Source: Pseudomonadota bacterium (GTDB lineage Bacteria > Pseudomonadota > Gammaproteobacteria > Steroidobacterales > Steroidobacteraceae). Taken from it: a stretch of 64,000 nucleotides of DNA. This document shows positions 43,634 to 54,119 of the stretch, piece after piece (position 1 is the first letter of the stretch; each line of letters starts with the position of its first letter). Below the pieces are notes generated by a model. That model ran no database searches. It was not told the origin of the DNA and saw only the letters and a list, made by a program, of their open reading frames with translations. The translations under genes were made by a program, and so were the position numbers. Location of the stretch: positions 62,001 to 126,000 of the forward strand of contig JANXWS010000003.1 in the NCBI GenBank assembly GCA_025351005.1, given 5' to 3'.

Positions 43634-45098
43634 CGACCCGGACCGGAATGAACAGCGTCGTACCGGCACGATTGACCAGCAGTGCGATCGAGCGCTTCGA
43701 CTTCGTGACCTGCGCCTGCAGGTCCTCGACCGTCGCGATCCGCTGGCCGTTGGCGCCGACGATCACATCGCCGGGATGGACGTCGGCCTCGAGTGCCGGG
43801 CCGTCGGCCTCCTCGACCCACAGGCCGCCGTCGAGGCCAGCGGCGCGCTTCTCCGCGGGCGACAGCGGCCGGACCGCGAGGCCAAGCGCGCCGCTGCGCC
43901 GCGCGTCGCCGCGGTCGTCCTGCGCGATGCGGCCTTCCGCGAGCTCGACGATGTCGACGGCGATCTTGCGACCGCCGCGGTCGCGCCAGACCTCGAGCTC
44001 GGCGCGGCTGCCCGGCGCCAGCTGCGCAATCGCGGCCGACAGCTGGCCGGAGCGCTCGATCGGCTTGCCGTTGACGGCGAGGATCACGTCGCCCGGCTTC
44101 AGGCCCGCCTTGGCGGCCGGCCCGCCACCCTCGACCTGGCTGACGATGGCGCCGCGCGGCCGGTCAAGGCCGAAGGAGTCGGCCAGCTGCTGGCCCACGT
44201 CCTGCACCAGAACCCCGATGCGACCGCGCTGCACGCGCCCGGTCCTGACCAGCTGGTCCTTGACGTTGACCGCGATGTCGATCGGGATCGCGAACGAGAT
44301 GCCCATGAAGACGCCGGTGCTGCTGTAGATCTGGGAGTTGATGCCGACGACCTCGCCGGCCATGTTGAACAGCGGCCCGCCGGAGTTGCCGGGGTTGACG
44401 GCCGCGTCGATCTGGATGAACGGCGTGAACTGGCCGTCCGGCAGCAACCGCGAGGTCGCGCTGACGATGCCGGCCGTGACGCTGTTGTCGAACCCGAACG
44501 GCGAGCCGATCGCGACCACCCACTCGCCGGGCCGCAGCTTCGACGGGTCGCCGATCCGCACCGTCGGCAGGTTCTTGCCGTCGATCCGGATGACCGCGAC
44601 GTCGGTGCGGCGGTCGATGCCGACGACCTTGGCCGTGAACTCGCGCCGGTCGGTCAGGCGGACGGTCACTTCGCTGGCGTCGGCGACGACGTGAGCGTTG
44701 GTGAGGATGTAGCCGTCCGGGGTGATGAAGAACCCGGAGCCTTCGCGCGTGGGCGGTTGTTCGCCGCGCGGCGCGCCGAAGCGCCGCAGGAAGTCGTGCA
44801 AGGGATCGTCGGGCGCCGCGTCGGCGAGCGCCGCCCGGCGGCCGCGCTCGACGACGGTGACGTTGACGACCGCCGGGCCCGCCGCGGCGACCAGCTCGGT
44901 GAAGTCCGGCAGGCCGCGGGCAGTGGCTGCGACCGTGCCCGGGCTGACGGGCTGCGAGAGCGCCACGGGCGCGGTTGCGACCGGACCCGGCGCCACAGCC
45001 GGACCCTGGCCGCAGCCCGGCAGCGCCGCGATCCCGCCGGCCAGCGCCACGACGCCGACGACACCCACCAACCGGCGACCGATGCCCACTGTCCGCAC
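43626..45098 (-). CDS. Deg/HtrA-family periplasmic serine protease
   Basis: A 490-residue trypsin-fold protease with two PDZ domains. The catalytic triad is His-136 (TNAHVVAD), Asp-166 (RTDVAVIRID) and Ser-239 (NPGNSGGPLF). PDZ1 is at about 285-370 (GRIGVLVQDV, GLKPGDVILAVNG) and PDZ2 at 400-485 (DVHPGDVIVGANG). It degrades or refolds damaged envelope proteins. The N-terminus has a hydrophobic stretch (10-28) ending LPGCGQ, which could be a lipobox, so it may be lipid-anchored rather than freely periplasmic. The GTG at 45098 is chosen; another GTG 3 codons in is possible. It heads the unit with the two SUMF1-like genes. Confidence 0.9.
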   Translation of the reverse strand: MRTVGIGRRLVGVVGVVALAGGIAALPGCGQGPAVAPGPVATAPVALSQPVSPGTVAATARGLPDFTELVAAAGPAVVNVTVVERGRRAALADAAPDDPLHDFLRRFGAPRGEQPPTREGSGFFITPDGYILTNAHVVADASEVTVRLTDRREFTAKVVGIDRRTDVAVIRIDGKNLPTVRIGDPSKLRPGEWVVAIGSPFGFDNSVTAGIVSATSRLLPDGQFTPFIQIDAAVNPGNSGGPLFNMAGEVVGINSQIYSSTGVFMGISFAIPIDIAVNVKDQLVRTGRVQRGRIGVLVQDVGQQLADSFGLDRPRGAIVSQVEGGGPAAKAGLKPGDVILAVNGKPIERSGQLSAAIAQLAPGSRAELEVWRDRGGRKIAVDIVELAEGRIAQDDRGDARRSGALGLAVRPLSPAEKRAAGLDGGLWVEEADGPALEADVHPGDVIVGANGQRIATVEDLQAQVTKSKRSIALLVNRAGTTLFIPVRVGG

Positions 45099-45411
45099 TC
45101 CTGACGCACGACCCGAGGTCTCGGCATAGACAGCGCGACCGCCCGCAAAGTTGCGCCCGGGCGCGGCCCCGAGCCGCCACCAGAAGGGGTTACTGCCGCA
45201 CGCCGGGCGAATGATACAGCCCTGCAGGTGGGGCTTCGCAGGCGCGGACTTGCCTTGGGCCCGGGGACCCCGCACCGGCCAGTAGCGGACACGGCAGGTC
45301 CGGCGGCCTGCCACGCGCCGTCCAGGTCCAACTTCGGAGTGCGCCGCGGGTCGTAGCCGGACGCGCAGCATGGTCGTGTCGCGCGCCGATGACGCCGGCG
45401 TCTGCAAGCGC

Positions 45412-45428
45412 CCCGGGTCAAGCCCGGG
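45412..45428. repeat. Short inverted repeat (CCCGGG arms)
   Basis: CCCGGG at 45412-45417 and again at 45423-45428 around TCAAG. This form is common as an interspersed repeat in GC-rich genomes; its copy number cannot be judged here. Confidence 0.45.
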
Positions 45429-45442
45429 CACGGTGCGGGCGG

Positions 45443-45473
45443 CCGGGCGAGGCCGAGACGGCGCCTCGCCCGG
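45443..45473 (-). terminator. Strong hairpin after MFS gene
   Basis: An 11-bp perfect stem, CCGGGCGAGGC at 45443-45453 with GCCTCGCCCGG at 45463-45473, and a 9-base loop, starting 12 bp past the MFS stop codon. No T-run follows on the minus strand, so it is terminator-like (or an mRNA 3'-end stabiliser) rather than a canonical intrinsic terminator. Confidence 0.55.
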
Positions 45474-45484
45474 CGACAGGCCGG

Positions 45485-46816
45485 TTACGAGCGAGCCGCT
45501 CCCGCAGCCTCATGCGTCCAGATTCGCATCTTGTGCGTTTCCGGCATCACAAACAGGCAGATGATGAAACACACCGCCGGCACCGCGATCGGATAGATCA
45601 AGGCACGTCCCACGCTGCCGGTGGACAGGTACGCCGCCGACGTGATGAACGGCACCAGGCCCCCGCCCCAGCCGTTGCCGATGTGGTACGGCACCGACAC
45701 CGACGTGTAGCGGATCCGGCTCGGGAAATACTCCGCCAGGAAGGCTCCGACCGGTCCATACACCATGCCCACGTAGGACACCAGGATGAAGATGATGAAG
45801 ATCGCGACCGGATAGTTGACGGCGCCAGGGTTGGTGACCTCCCCGAGCCACCCGTACAGCGGGTAATACGTCAGGGCTGCGAGCAGCATGCCGCCGAGGA
45901 TGACCGGCTTGCGGCCGACCAGGTCAGAGAGCCATCCGAACAGGATCAACGTCGGCGCCGCGAGCAGCAACGCGACTCCAACGATGGTGCTGGAGGTCAG
46001 TACGTCCAGCTTCTTCACCGTCTGCAGGAAATACAGCGCCCAGAACTGGCCGCTGTACCACACGACGCCCTGACCGATCAGAACCACGATGGCGACCAGG
46101 ATGAACTTGATGTTCGAGCTCAGGAACGCTTCCTTCCACGGGTTCTTCACCATCGCGCCCTTGGCCTTCATCGCTTCGAAGACCGGAGTCTCTCCCAGCT
46201 GCAGCCGGATGTAGATGGCCATCATCACCAGCAGGAAGGAGATCAGGAATGGAATCCGCCAGCCCCATGCGCTGAAGGCCTCGGTGCCGAGGTAGGTCCG
46301 GGTGCCAACGATGACCGCGAGGGAAACGACGATGCCGAGTGTGGGCGAAGTCTGCAGCCAGCCCGTGTAGAAGCCGCGGCGCTCGTCCGAGACGTGCTCC
46401 GCGACGTAGGTGATGGCGCCACCGTATTCCCCGCCCAGGCACAGGCCCTGGACGATCCGCAGGCCGAACAGGATGAAGGCGGCGGCCACGCCGATGTCGG
46501 CGAAGGTCGGAATCAGACCGATGGCGGCCGTCGACAGTCCCATGCCGGTCAGCGTGACGATGAAGGTGTACTTGCGCCCAACCCGGTCGCCCAGCCAGCC
46601 GAACAGGAACGCGCCCAGCGGACGAATCAGGAAGCCGGCAGTAAACAGCGCGATCGTGCTCAGCAGCGCCGCCACCGGATTGCTCTTGTCAAAGAACTTG
46701 ACCGACAGTATCGCGGCCAGGCTGCCGAAGATGTAGAAGTCGTACCATTCGATGATGTTGCCGACGGCGGCGGCCAGCACGACGCGGCGGAAGTCTTTCT
46801 TGATCTCACCGACCAT
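45485..46816 (-). CDS. MFS transporter, metabolite:H+ symporter (MHS) type
   Basis: A 443-residue 12-segment permease. Signature stretches: GNIIEWYDFYIFG near residue 19, FLIRPLGAFLFGWLGDRVGRKYTF, GLCLGGEYGGAITYVAEH, GWRIPFLISF, and LFGWLSDLVGRKPVI in the second half: the MHS family of ShiA, KgtP and ProP, which import organic acids or osmolytes with protons. Start at ATG 46816 has an AAGGAG site seven bases away. By eye the gene is visibly less GC-rich than its neighbours, with more AAG/AAC/ATC, hinting at acquisition. It is divergent from acs, so a carboxylate substrate is a fair guess only. Confidence 0.88.
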   Translation of the reverse strand: MVGEIKKDFRRVVLAAAVGNIIEWYDFYIFGSLAAILSVKFFDKSNPVAALLSTIALFTAGFLIRPLGAFLFGWLGDRVGRKYTFIVTLTGMGLSTAAIGLIPTFADIGVAAAFILFGLRIVQGLCLGGEYGGAITYVAEHVSDERRGFYTGWLQTSPTLGIVVSLAVIVGTRTYLGTEAFSAWGWRIPFLISFLLVMMAIYIRLQLGETPVFEAMKAKGAMVKNPWKEAFLSSNIKFILVAIVVLIGQGVVWYSGQFWALYFLQTVKKLDVLTSSTIVGVALLLAAPTLILFGWLSDLVGRKPVILGGMLLAALTYYPLYGWLGEVTNPGAVNYPVAIFIIFILVSYVGMVYGPVGAFLAEYFPSRIRYTSVSVPYHIGNGWGGGLVPFITSAAYLSTGSVGRALIYPIAVPAVCFIICLFVMPETHKMRIWTHEAAGAARS

Positions 46817-47182
46817 AGCATTGCTCCTTCGAATTGTTTGATCTGTCTCTCGTCCCGGCTACTGGTCCAGGCATCTTTGCGCCCGGCGAGAACACATCCG
46901 TCCAGTCACCCAGCGTCGCAGGCGGTCCGTCCCGAGCTTACGACCCCGACTCCCCGGCATCGGCGGCCCGCGTCTGCCACCATCACAGGCGGCAACGGTC
47001 GCCGAGCCACTTCCTCCGCCTCGCGCGCCGCGTGGGCACGGACGCCGATCGGACCCAGAACCGGCCGGCGAGCCCGGCCCGGCCGGATCACGTCCTGGCC
47101 ATCGGCTCCACGAGGACTACGGTCCCCCCGATACTGCTACGGATGCTGGCAACCGCGGCTGGGCGACGTAAATTAGCCATTC

Positions 47183-47206
47183 GTCGTAGAGGCAGGCCGC
47201 TACGAC
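47183..47206. promoter_or_regulatory. Inverted repeat in the acs promoter region (candidate regulator site)
   Basis: GTCGTAG (47183-47189) and CTACGAC (47200-47206) form a perfect 7-bp inverted repeat with a 10-base spacer, centred about 57 bp before the predicted acs transcription start. The position suits an activator such as the LuxR-type CrbR encoded downstream; assignment is inference. Confidence 0.45.
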
Positions 47207-47236
47207 CAAGGTCGCAGGCCGGTGGCCGGACGCGGG

Positions 47237-47245
47237 TGCTAGAAC
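47237..47245 (+). promoter_or_regulatory. Extended -10 promoter candidate for acs
   Basis: TGCTAGAAC has the TG extension and a 4/6 match to TATAAT; there is no matching -35, which is common for activator-dependent promoters. Confidence 0.4.
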
Positions 47246-47283
47246 TAAGGGCGCGGGAGACGCGCCCGGTCGGAGCCAGCCTG

Positions 47284-47294
47284 AAGGAGGGGAG
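47284..47294 (+). promoter_or_regulatory. acs: Strong ribosome binding site of acs
   Basis: AAGGAGGGGAG lies just before the ATG at 47300, with 9 bases between GGAGG and the start. It is one of the strongest Shine-Dalgarno sequences in the window and fixes the acs start. Confidence 0.8.
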
Positions 47295-47299
47295 TCGCG

Positions 47300-49240
<1,941 letters not shown>

Positions 49241-49256
49241 GCGCCGTCGGACCTGC

Positions 49257-49931
49257 ATGGCGCGCACGATCCTGATCGCCGACGACCACCCGTTGTTCCG
49301 CGCCGCGCTGCGCGGCGCGGTGGCCGCAAACCTGGCGGACGCCGAGTTCGTGGAGGCGGAATCGGTCGCCGGGCTGCTCGAGGCGATCGAGCGTCATCCG
49401 CACGCGGACGTGCTGCTGCTCGATCTGGACATGCCAGGCGCACACGGTTTCAGCGCGCTCGCGCACGTGCGCGGCCTGCGGCCGGAGCTGCCGGTGGTCA
49501 TCGTCTCCGCGACCGCCGATGCGGCGACCATCGCGAACGCCTTCACTTACGGCGCGCAGGGCTTCATAGCGAAGTCGTCCGATGCCGCGACCATCGGCGG
49601 CGGCATCGAGTCGGTGCTGCAGGGCGAGCTGGTCACGCCGCCCGCCTACCGGGCGCCGCTGCCGAGCCGCCGGCCCGTCGACGACCTCGAGGTGGCGGCG
49701 CAGCTGGCCGAACTCACGCCGCAGCAGTTCCGCGTGCTCAGCATGCTGTTGTCGGGACTGCTGAACAAGCAGATCGCCTTCGAGCTCGACGTCTCCGAGG
49801 CAACCGTCAAGGCGCACGTCACCGCGGTGCTGCGCAAGCTTGGGGTCGCCAACCGGACCCAGGCCGTGCTGCGGGTAGGCCGGCTTGCCATCGACCACGG
49901 CGTGCTGAAGGTCGCGCCCGACGACGAGTAG
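49257..49931 (+). CDS. crbR: LuxR-family response regulator, CrbR/ErdR-like
   Basis: A 224-residue regulator. The receiver domain (1-120) has IADDHPLFR (Asp-9, Asp-10), phospho-acceptor Asp-56 (LLLDLDMPGAHG), VSATAD and AKSSD; the LuxR HTH (about 150-210) reads LTPQQFRVLSMLLSGLLNKQ and VSEATVKAHVTAVLRKLG. This form with IADDHPLFR and the HTH matches CrbR/ErdR, the direct activator of acs. It is in the same direction as acs with 16 bp between, so it may be co-transcribed, giving positive feedback. Symbol assigned by context and motif, not by a search. Confidence 0.85.
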   Translation: MARTILIADDHPLFRAALRGAVAANLADAEFVEAESVAGLLEAIERHPHADVLLLDLDMPGAHGFSALAHVRGLRPELPVVIVSATADAATIANAFTYGAQGFIAKSSDAATIGGGIESVLQGELVTPPAYRAPLPSRRPVDDLEVAAQLAELTPQQFRVLSMLLSGLLNKQIAFELDVSEATVKAHVTAVLRKLGVANRTQAVLRVGRLAIDHGVLKVAPDDE

Positions 49932-49939
49932 CCGCTGCC

Positions 49940-52900
49940 TCAGCCGCGGGCGGCGCGCGCCTGCGCGCGCACCCGGTTGGCCTGCGCCGCGGTCAGAAAC
50001 GCCCGCAGCCCGGCCGGCTTCACCGGCTTGCGGAGCACCGGCCAGCCGAGCGTGCGGGCACGCGCCGCGAGCGCGCCGTCGAAGTCGGCGGTCAGCAGCG
50101 CGCCGACCAGCGATCCGTCGGCTGCCGCGCGCAGCTCGCCCAGGAGTTCGAGCCCGTCCGGCCCGTCACCGAGATGATAGTCGGCGAGGACGATGTCGAC
50201 GCCGCCGGCGTGGGCGGCACGCGCCTCGGCTGCATCGCGCGCCTTGAGCACGCGGATGCCCCAGCGGCTGAGGAGCGCCTCCATGCCGTCGAGGATCATC
50301 GGTTCGTTGTCGACGCAGAGCACGCTCAGTCCGTCGAGCCGCGCGCCGCTGTCGGCCGGCGCCGCGACCGACGCCGCCGGCACCGCGCTCGCGGCCGCGC
50401 GCGGCACGATCACGCCGAAGCTCGAGCCGTGGCCCGGCCGGGAGCGCAGGTCGAGCGGGTGGTTGAGGAGCCGCGAGATGCGCTCGCAGATCGCGAGCCC
50501 GAGGCCGAGGCCCTTCTCGCCCCACGGCGAGGCACGCTCCAGCCGCGTGAACTCGGCGAAGATCGCCCGGCGCTGGTGTTCGGCGATGCCGGGACCGGTG
50601 TCGCTGACGCGGATCAGCACGGCCGTGCCGCGACGCCGGCACGCGACCAGGATGCCGCCGCGACCCGTGTAGCGGACCGCGTTCGCTAGGTAGTTCTGCA
50701 GGATGCGCCTGAGCAGCACGCGGTCCGTGCAAACGACCTCTGCCGTGGCCCGCACGCGCAGCGACAGCTGCCGCGCAGCGGCCACCGGCGCGTACTGCCG
50801 CTCCAGGTCGGCGAGCAGGTCGGCGAGCCGGAATGCCGTCCGCTCGGGCTGCAGTGCGCCGCTGTCGAGCTTGGCGACGTCGAGCAGGCCATCGAGCAGT
50901 TCCTCGGCGGCGCGCATCGAGCTGTCGATCCGCAGCGCAATCTCGCGCAGCCCCGGATCGTTCGCGGTCTGCACCGCGAAGGCGGAGGCGAACAGGCGCG
51001 CGGCGTTGAGCGGCTGCAGCAGGTCGTGGCTCGCGGCCGCGAAGAAACGGGTCTTGCTGGAGTTCGCGTCCTCGGCCAGGCGCTTCGCCACCTGCTGCGC
51101 CGCGAGCGAGCCCTTGAGCTCGACGGTGCGCTGCTCGACCCGGTCCTCGAGCTCGAGCTTGGCCTCGAGCAGCTCGCGCTCGGTTCGCTTGAAATCCGTG
51201 ATGTCGGTGTAAGTCGTCACGTAGCCGCCGCCCGGCATCGGCTGGCCGCGGATCTCGTAGACGCGGCCGTTGCGGCGCTCGCGCTGGATGACGTAGGCGC
51301 TGCCGGAGCGCATGTAGGCGAGCCGCTTCTGCACGTGCTGCTCCGCGTCGCCCGGCCCGCACTCGCCGCGCAGCGCGTTCCAGCGGATCACGTCGGCGGC
51401 GTCCCGCCCGACGTGGATGACGTCGTCCGGGTAGTCGAACATCTTCAGGTAGCGGCCGTTCCAGGCCACGAGCCGCATGTCGGCGTCGACGACGCTGATG
51501 CCCTGGGCCACATTCTCCATGGTCGCGTGCAGCAGCTGGCGGCTGAACCGCAGTTCCTGTGAGGTTTCGTCGAGCAGCTCCGCGACCTCGTCCACCTCGA
51601 GGCCGCGGCGCCGGAGCGCGTGCGTCAGCAGCACGCGCGCCGTCGAGGCGCCGACCGAGCCGGCCAGCTCGCGCTCGACGTGCTGCAGCAGGGCGCGGGA
51701 AGCGTCATCGCCCGGCCGCGGCACCGGTCGCTGCATCAGTGCCGCGTGCTCGCTCAGCATGCGGCGGGTCGCCGCGGGGCCCACGATCCGCGCCGCGAGT
51801 GCCTCGAGGTCCCCGACGCGGGCGTGGCTCGGCCCCTGCAGCGGCGTGCTGCCGAGCGGCGCGGTGAAGGCCTTCGCGGCGAGCCGTTCCTGGAGCGTCG
51901 TGCCGCGGCGGAGGGAGATCGCGACCAGGAGCGCGACGTTGGCCGCGAGCGCCGAGAAGGCGCCCGCGGTGACCGGGCCGATGCCGACGAAGCCGAACAG
52001 CTGCTGCGGCCGGAGCCAGCCGATGCCGAACGGTCCGTGCAGCAGCAGCGGGTGCGCGGGACCGAGGACCTGCGGCAGCAGCAGCGTGTAGAGCCACAGC
52101 CCGAATCCCGCCAGCAGCCCCCACAGGACTCCCTGGCGGGTGGCGCCCCGCCAGGCCAGCGCCGCCACCATCCCGGGCACGAACTGCGCGACGGCCGCGA
52201 ACACCATCAGGCCAATCGAGGCAAGCGTCGCCGGCGTCTCCACCGAGCGATTGAAGCCGTAGGCAAGCAGCGCGAGCCCGAAGATCACGATGCGGCGCAG
52301 CCACAGGATGCGGCCGCCGAGGTCGACGCTGCCGGCGAGCCGCGACCGCCACAGCGCCGGAACCAGCAGGTCGTTGGTGATCATGGTCGCGAGCGCGAGG
52401 CTCGCGACGACCACCATCGCCGTCGCCGCCGACAGGCCGCCGAGGAAGGCGAGCAGCGCGAGCCACGGCGCGCCGCCGGCCATCGGCATCGTCAGCACGA
52501 GCGTATCCGGCTGCCCGGTCAGCGCGGCGGCGGGCGAGGTGCCGAGCGCCGCGATCGGCAGCACGAACAGGCAGAACAGGCCGAGGTACGCGGGAAACAG
52601 CCAGCGCGCGTGGCGCAGGTCGGCGGGTTCCGCGCACTCGACCACGCTGACCTGGAACTGCCGCGGCAGGCAGACGATCGCGGCCGCGCCGAGCAGCGTG
52701 GTGCCGACGAAGTTGATGTCGACCGTGCCCTGCATCGCGCCGACGCCGGCCCACAGCCTGCCGGCGCCGGGCGCGAGCGCGCGCCACGCGTACAGCCCGA
52801 CCGCGACGAAGGCGCAGAGCTTGACCAGCGACTCGAACGCGATCGCCAGCATCAGCCCTTCATGGTGCTCGGAGGCATCGACGCGGCGCGTGCCGAACAG

Positions 52901-53419
52901 CGCCGCGAACAGCGCCATCAGCAGTGCGACCGCGAGCGCCGCGTCGCCGCGCCACGGCGCATCGCCGCCGCCGGCGCCGGTCAGCACGCCGATGCTGGCG
53001 GCGACCGCCTTGTACTGAAGCGCGATGTAGGGCACGACCGCGACGAGCGCCAGCAGCGTGACGAGCGCGGCCAGCGAGCGGCTCTTGCCGAAGCGCGACG
53101 AGATCAGGTCCGCGATCGAGGTGATGTTGCGGGCGCGCGCGACCTCGACCAGGCGTGCGAGCCTGGGCGCGCCGAACAGGAACAGGAGCGCCGGGCCCAG
53201 GTAGATCGGCAGGTAGGCCCAGCCCTCGCGTACCGCCGTGCCGACGGCGCCGAAGAAGGTCCAGCTGGTGCAGTAGACGCCGAGCGCGAGGCTGTAGATC
53301 AGCGGTCGCAGCCGGACGTTCAGCGGGTACACGCGCCGCTGGTCGCCATAAAAGGCGATCGCGAACAGCAGCGCCAGGTACCCGACCGCGAGCGCCGAGA
53401 GCAGCCAACCGGAGAACAT
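49940..53419 (-). CDS. crbS: Hybrid sensor kinase with sodium:solute symporter domain, CrbS/CbrA-like
   Basis: A 1,159-residue inner-membrane protein. Residues 1-500 are an SSSF-type transporter domain with about 13 segments (SLALGVYCTSWTFFGAVGTA, NITSIADLISSRFGKSRSLA, PAALTGQPDTLVLTMP). A linker and PAS follow (about 620-740, VAQGISVVDADMRLVAWNGR), then HisKA (His-798 in AAASHDLLQPLNAARLF), HATPase (GEKGLGLGLAICERIS) and a C-terminal receiver (Asp-1080 in IVLADYHLGDGPDGLELL). This matches CrbS/MxtR, which sense acetate-related signals and phosphorylate CrbR. The stop is 8 bp from the crbR stop, tail to tail. The ATG at 53419 begins with the first segment. Confidence 0.9.
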   Translation of the reverse strand: MFSGWLLSALAVGYLALLFAIAFYGDQRRVYPLNVRLRPLIYSLALGVYCTSWTFFGAVGTAVREGWAYLPIYLGPALLFLFGAPRLARLVEVARARNITSIADLISSRFGKSRSLAALVTLLALVAVVPYIALQYKAVAASIGVLTGAGGGDAPWRGDAALAVALLMALFAALFGTRRVDASEHHEGLMLAIAFESLVKLCAFVAVGLYAWRALAPGAGRLWAGVGAMQGTVDINFVGTTLLGAAAIVCLPRQFQVSVVECAEPADLRHARWLFPAYLGLFCLFVLPIAALGTSPAAALTGQPDTLVLTMPMAGGAPWLALLAFLGGLSAATAMVVVASLALATMITNDLLVPALWRSRLAGSVDLGGRILWLRRIVIFGLALLAYGFNRSVETPATLASIGLMVFAAVAQFVPGMVAALAWRGATRQGVLWGLLAGFGLWLYTLLLPQVLGPAHPLLLHGPFGIGWLRPQQLFGFVGIGPVTAGAFSALAANVALLVAISLRRGTTLQERLAAKAFTAPLGSTPLQGPSHARVGDLEALAARIVGPAATRRMLSEHAALMQRPVPRPGDDASRALLQHVERELAGSVGASTARVLLTHALRRRGLEVDEVAELLDETSQELRFSRQLLHATMENVAQGISVVDADMRLVAWNGRYLKMFDYPDDVIHVGRDAADVIRWNALRGECGPGDAEQHVQKRLAYMRSGSAYVIQRERRNGRVYEIRGQPMPGGGYVTTYTDITDFKRTERELLEAKLELEDRVEQRTVELKGSLAAQQVAKRLAEDANSSKTRFFAAASHDLLQPLNAARLFASAFAVQTANDPGLREIALRIDSSMRAAEELLDGLLDVAKLDSGALQPERTAFRLADLLADLERQYAPVAAARQLSLRVRATAEVVCTDRVLLRRILQNYLANAVRYTGRGGILVACRRRGTAVLIRVSDTGPGIAEHQRRAIFAEFTRLERASPWGEKGLGLGLAICERISRLLNHPLDLRSRPGHGSSFGVIVPRAAASAVPAASVAAPADSGARLDGLSVLCVDNEPMILDGMEALLSRWGIRVLKARDAAEARAAHAGGVDIVLADYHLGDGPDGLELLGELRAAADGSLVGALLTADFDGALAARARTLGWPVLRKPVKPAGLRAFLTAAQANRVRAQARAARG

Positions 53420-53557
53420 CGGACCCCCTCCGGCCTGACGTTAGCATGCGGGCGCACCCGGCCGTAGCGGCTGCCGCCGCGCTGCCCGGCAGCGGCCGGA
53501 ACCCGGTCGCGACGCGGCCGCGGCCGGTGTGGCGGGAATGCGACGCCGACGACGCGC

Positions 53558-53563
53558 TACACT
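53558..53563 (+). promoter_or_regulatory. Possible -10 element for slyD
   Basis: TACACT in gcgctacacttttgcc lies 26 bp before the ATG; it is the only AT-rich word in the divergent spacer. No clear -35. Confidence 0.4.
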
Positions 53564-53588
53564 TTTGCCGCAGGTTGCCGAGGTCCCC

Positions 53589-54074
53589 ATGAACGTCGCC
53601 CGCGACACGGTCGTCACGATCCACTACACGCTCAGGAACGGCTCGGGCGAGGTGCTCGACAGCTCCGCCGGGGGCGAGCCGCTTGCGTACATGCACGGCG
53701 GCAGCAACATTGTCGCCGGCCTCGAGGAGGCGCTCGACGGCAGGCCGGTCGGCGACCGTTTCTCGGTCGCGGTGCCGGCGGCGAAGGCCTACGGCGAACA
53801 CGACCCGGGACTCGTCCAGCAGGTGCCGCGCCGCGCCTTCCAGGCGGCGGGCGAGGTGCGCAAGGGCATGCGCTTCACCGCGCAGACCGAGCGCGGCCCG
53901 CGCCAGGTGGTCGTCACGCACTTGGCCGGCGACATGGTCACGGTGGACGGCAACCATCCGCTCGCCGGCCAGGCGCTCAGCTTCGACGTCGAGATCGCGG
54001 ACGTCAGGGACGCGAGCGCCGAGGAAATCGCCCACGGCCACGTCCACGGCGAGGGCGGTCACCACCACGACTGA
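53589..54074 (+). CDS. slyD: FKBP-type peptidyl-prolyl isomerase SlyD
   Basis: A 161-residue cytosolic prolyl isomerase/chaperone. The FKBP domain (VVTIHYTLRNGSGEVLDSS, GLEEALDGRPVGDRFSV) is interrupted by the IF chaperone insert (about 75-120), and the protein ends with a short His-rich metal-binding tail (HGHVHGEGGHHHD). SlyD assists protein folding and nickel delivery. The ATG at 53589 matches the standard N-terminus; an upstream in-frame start would add 20 residues of non-family sequence. Length is slightly shorter than E. coli SlyD because of the shorter tail. Confidence 0.94.
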   Translation: MNVARDTVVTIHYTLRNGSGEVLDSSAGGEPLAYMHGGSNIVAGLEEALDGRPVGDRFSVAVPAAKAYGEHDPGLVQQVPRRAFQAAGEVRKGMRFTAQTERGPRQVVVTHLAGDMVTVDGNHPLAGQALSFDVEIADVRDASAEEIAHGHVHGEGGHHHD

Positions 54075-54081
54075 ACGCGAG

Positions 54082-54101
54082 CGGCGCGCGGCCGCGCGCC
54101 G
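54082..54101. terminator. Perfect GC palindrome between convergent slyD and ald
   Basis: CGGCGCGCGGCCGCGCGCCG is a perfect 20-bp palindrome 8 bp after the slyD stop and 18 bp from the ald stop. It could end transcription from both sides, but without T-runs it is only terminator-like. Confidence 0.45.
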
Positions 54102-54119
54102 GGCCGGCCGACCCCGCGA

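Larger units (their letters stand above)
45099..45484. other. 386-bp intergenic region with strong hairpins
   Basis: Between the Deg protease start and the MFS gene stop (both minus). It holds two inverted repeats (45412-45428 and 45443-45473). No coding frame or RNA gene is recognised; an atgata at 45211-45216 could be a minus-strand -10 (TATCAT) for the protease, with no convincing -35. Confidence 0.5.
46817..47299. other. 483-bp divergent regulatory region between MFS gene and acs
   Basis: No gene is supported. The acs-proximal side has an inverted repeat (47183-47206), an extended -10-like word (47237-47245) and a strong ribosome site. The MFS-proximal side is relatively AT-rich (ttcgaattgtttgatc, about 46829-46845) and probably contains that gene's promoter. 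The centre shows nothing recognisable. Confidence 0.55.

Noticed and set aside
47150-47175. Possible sigma-54 promoter near tgctggcaaccgcggctggg upstream of acs
   Set aside because: Only the GG half resembles the consensus; the TTGC half at the correct spacing is absent.
45389-47176. 595-codon plus-strand frame opposite the MFS gene
   Set aside because: Low-complexity His/Asp/Gln-rich translation antisense to a well-supported transporter.
51620-53467. 615-codon plus-strand frame opposite crbS
   Set aside because: Antisense shadow; Arg/Gln/Asp-rich without domains.
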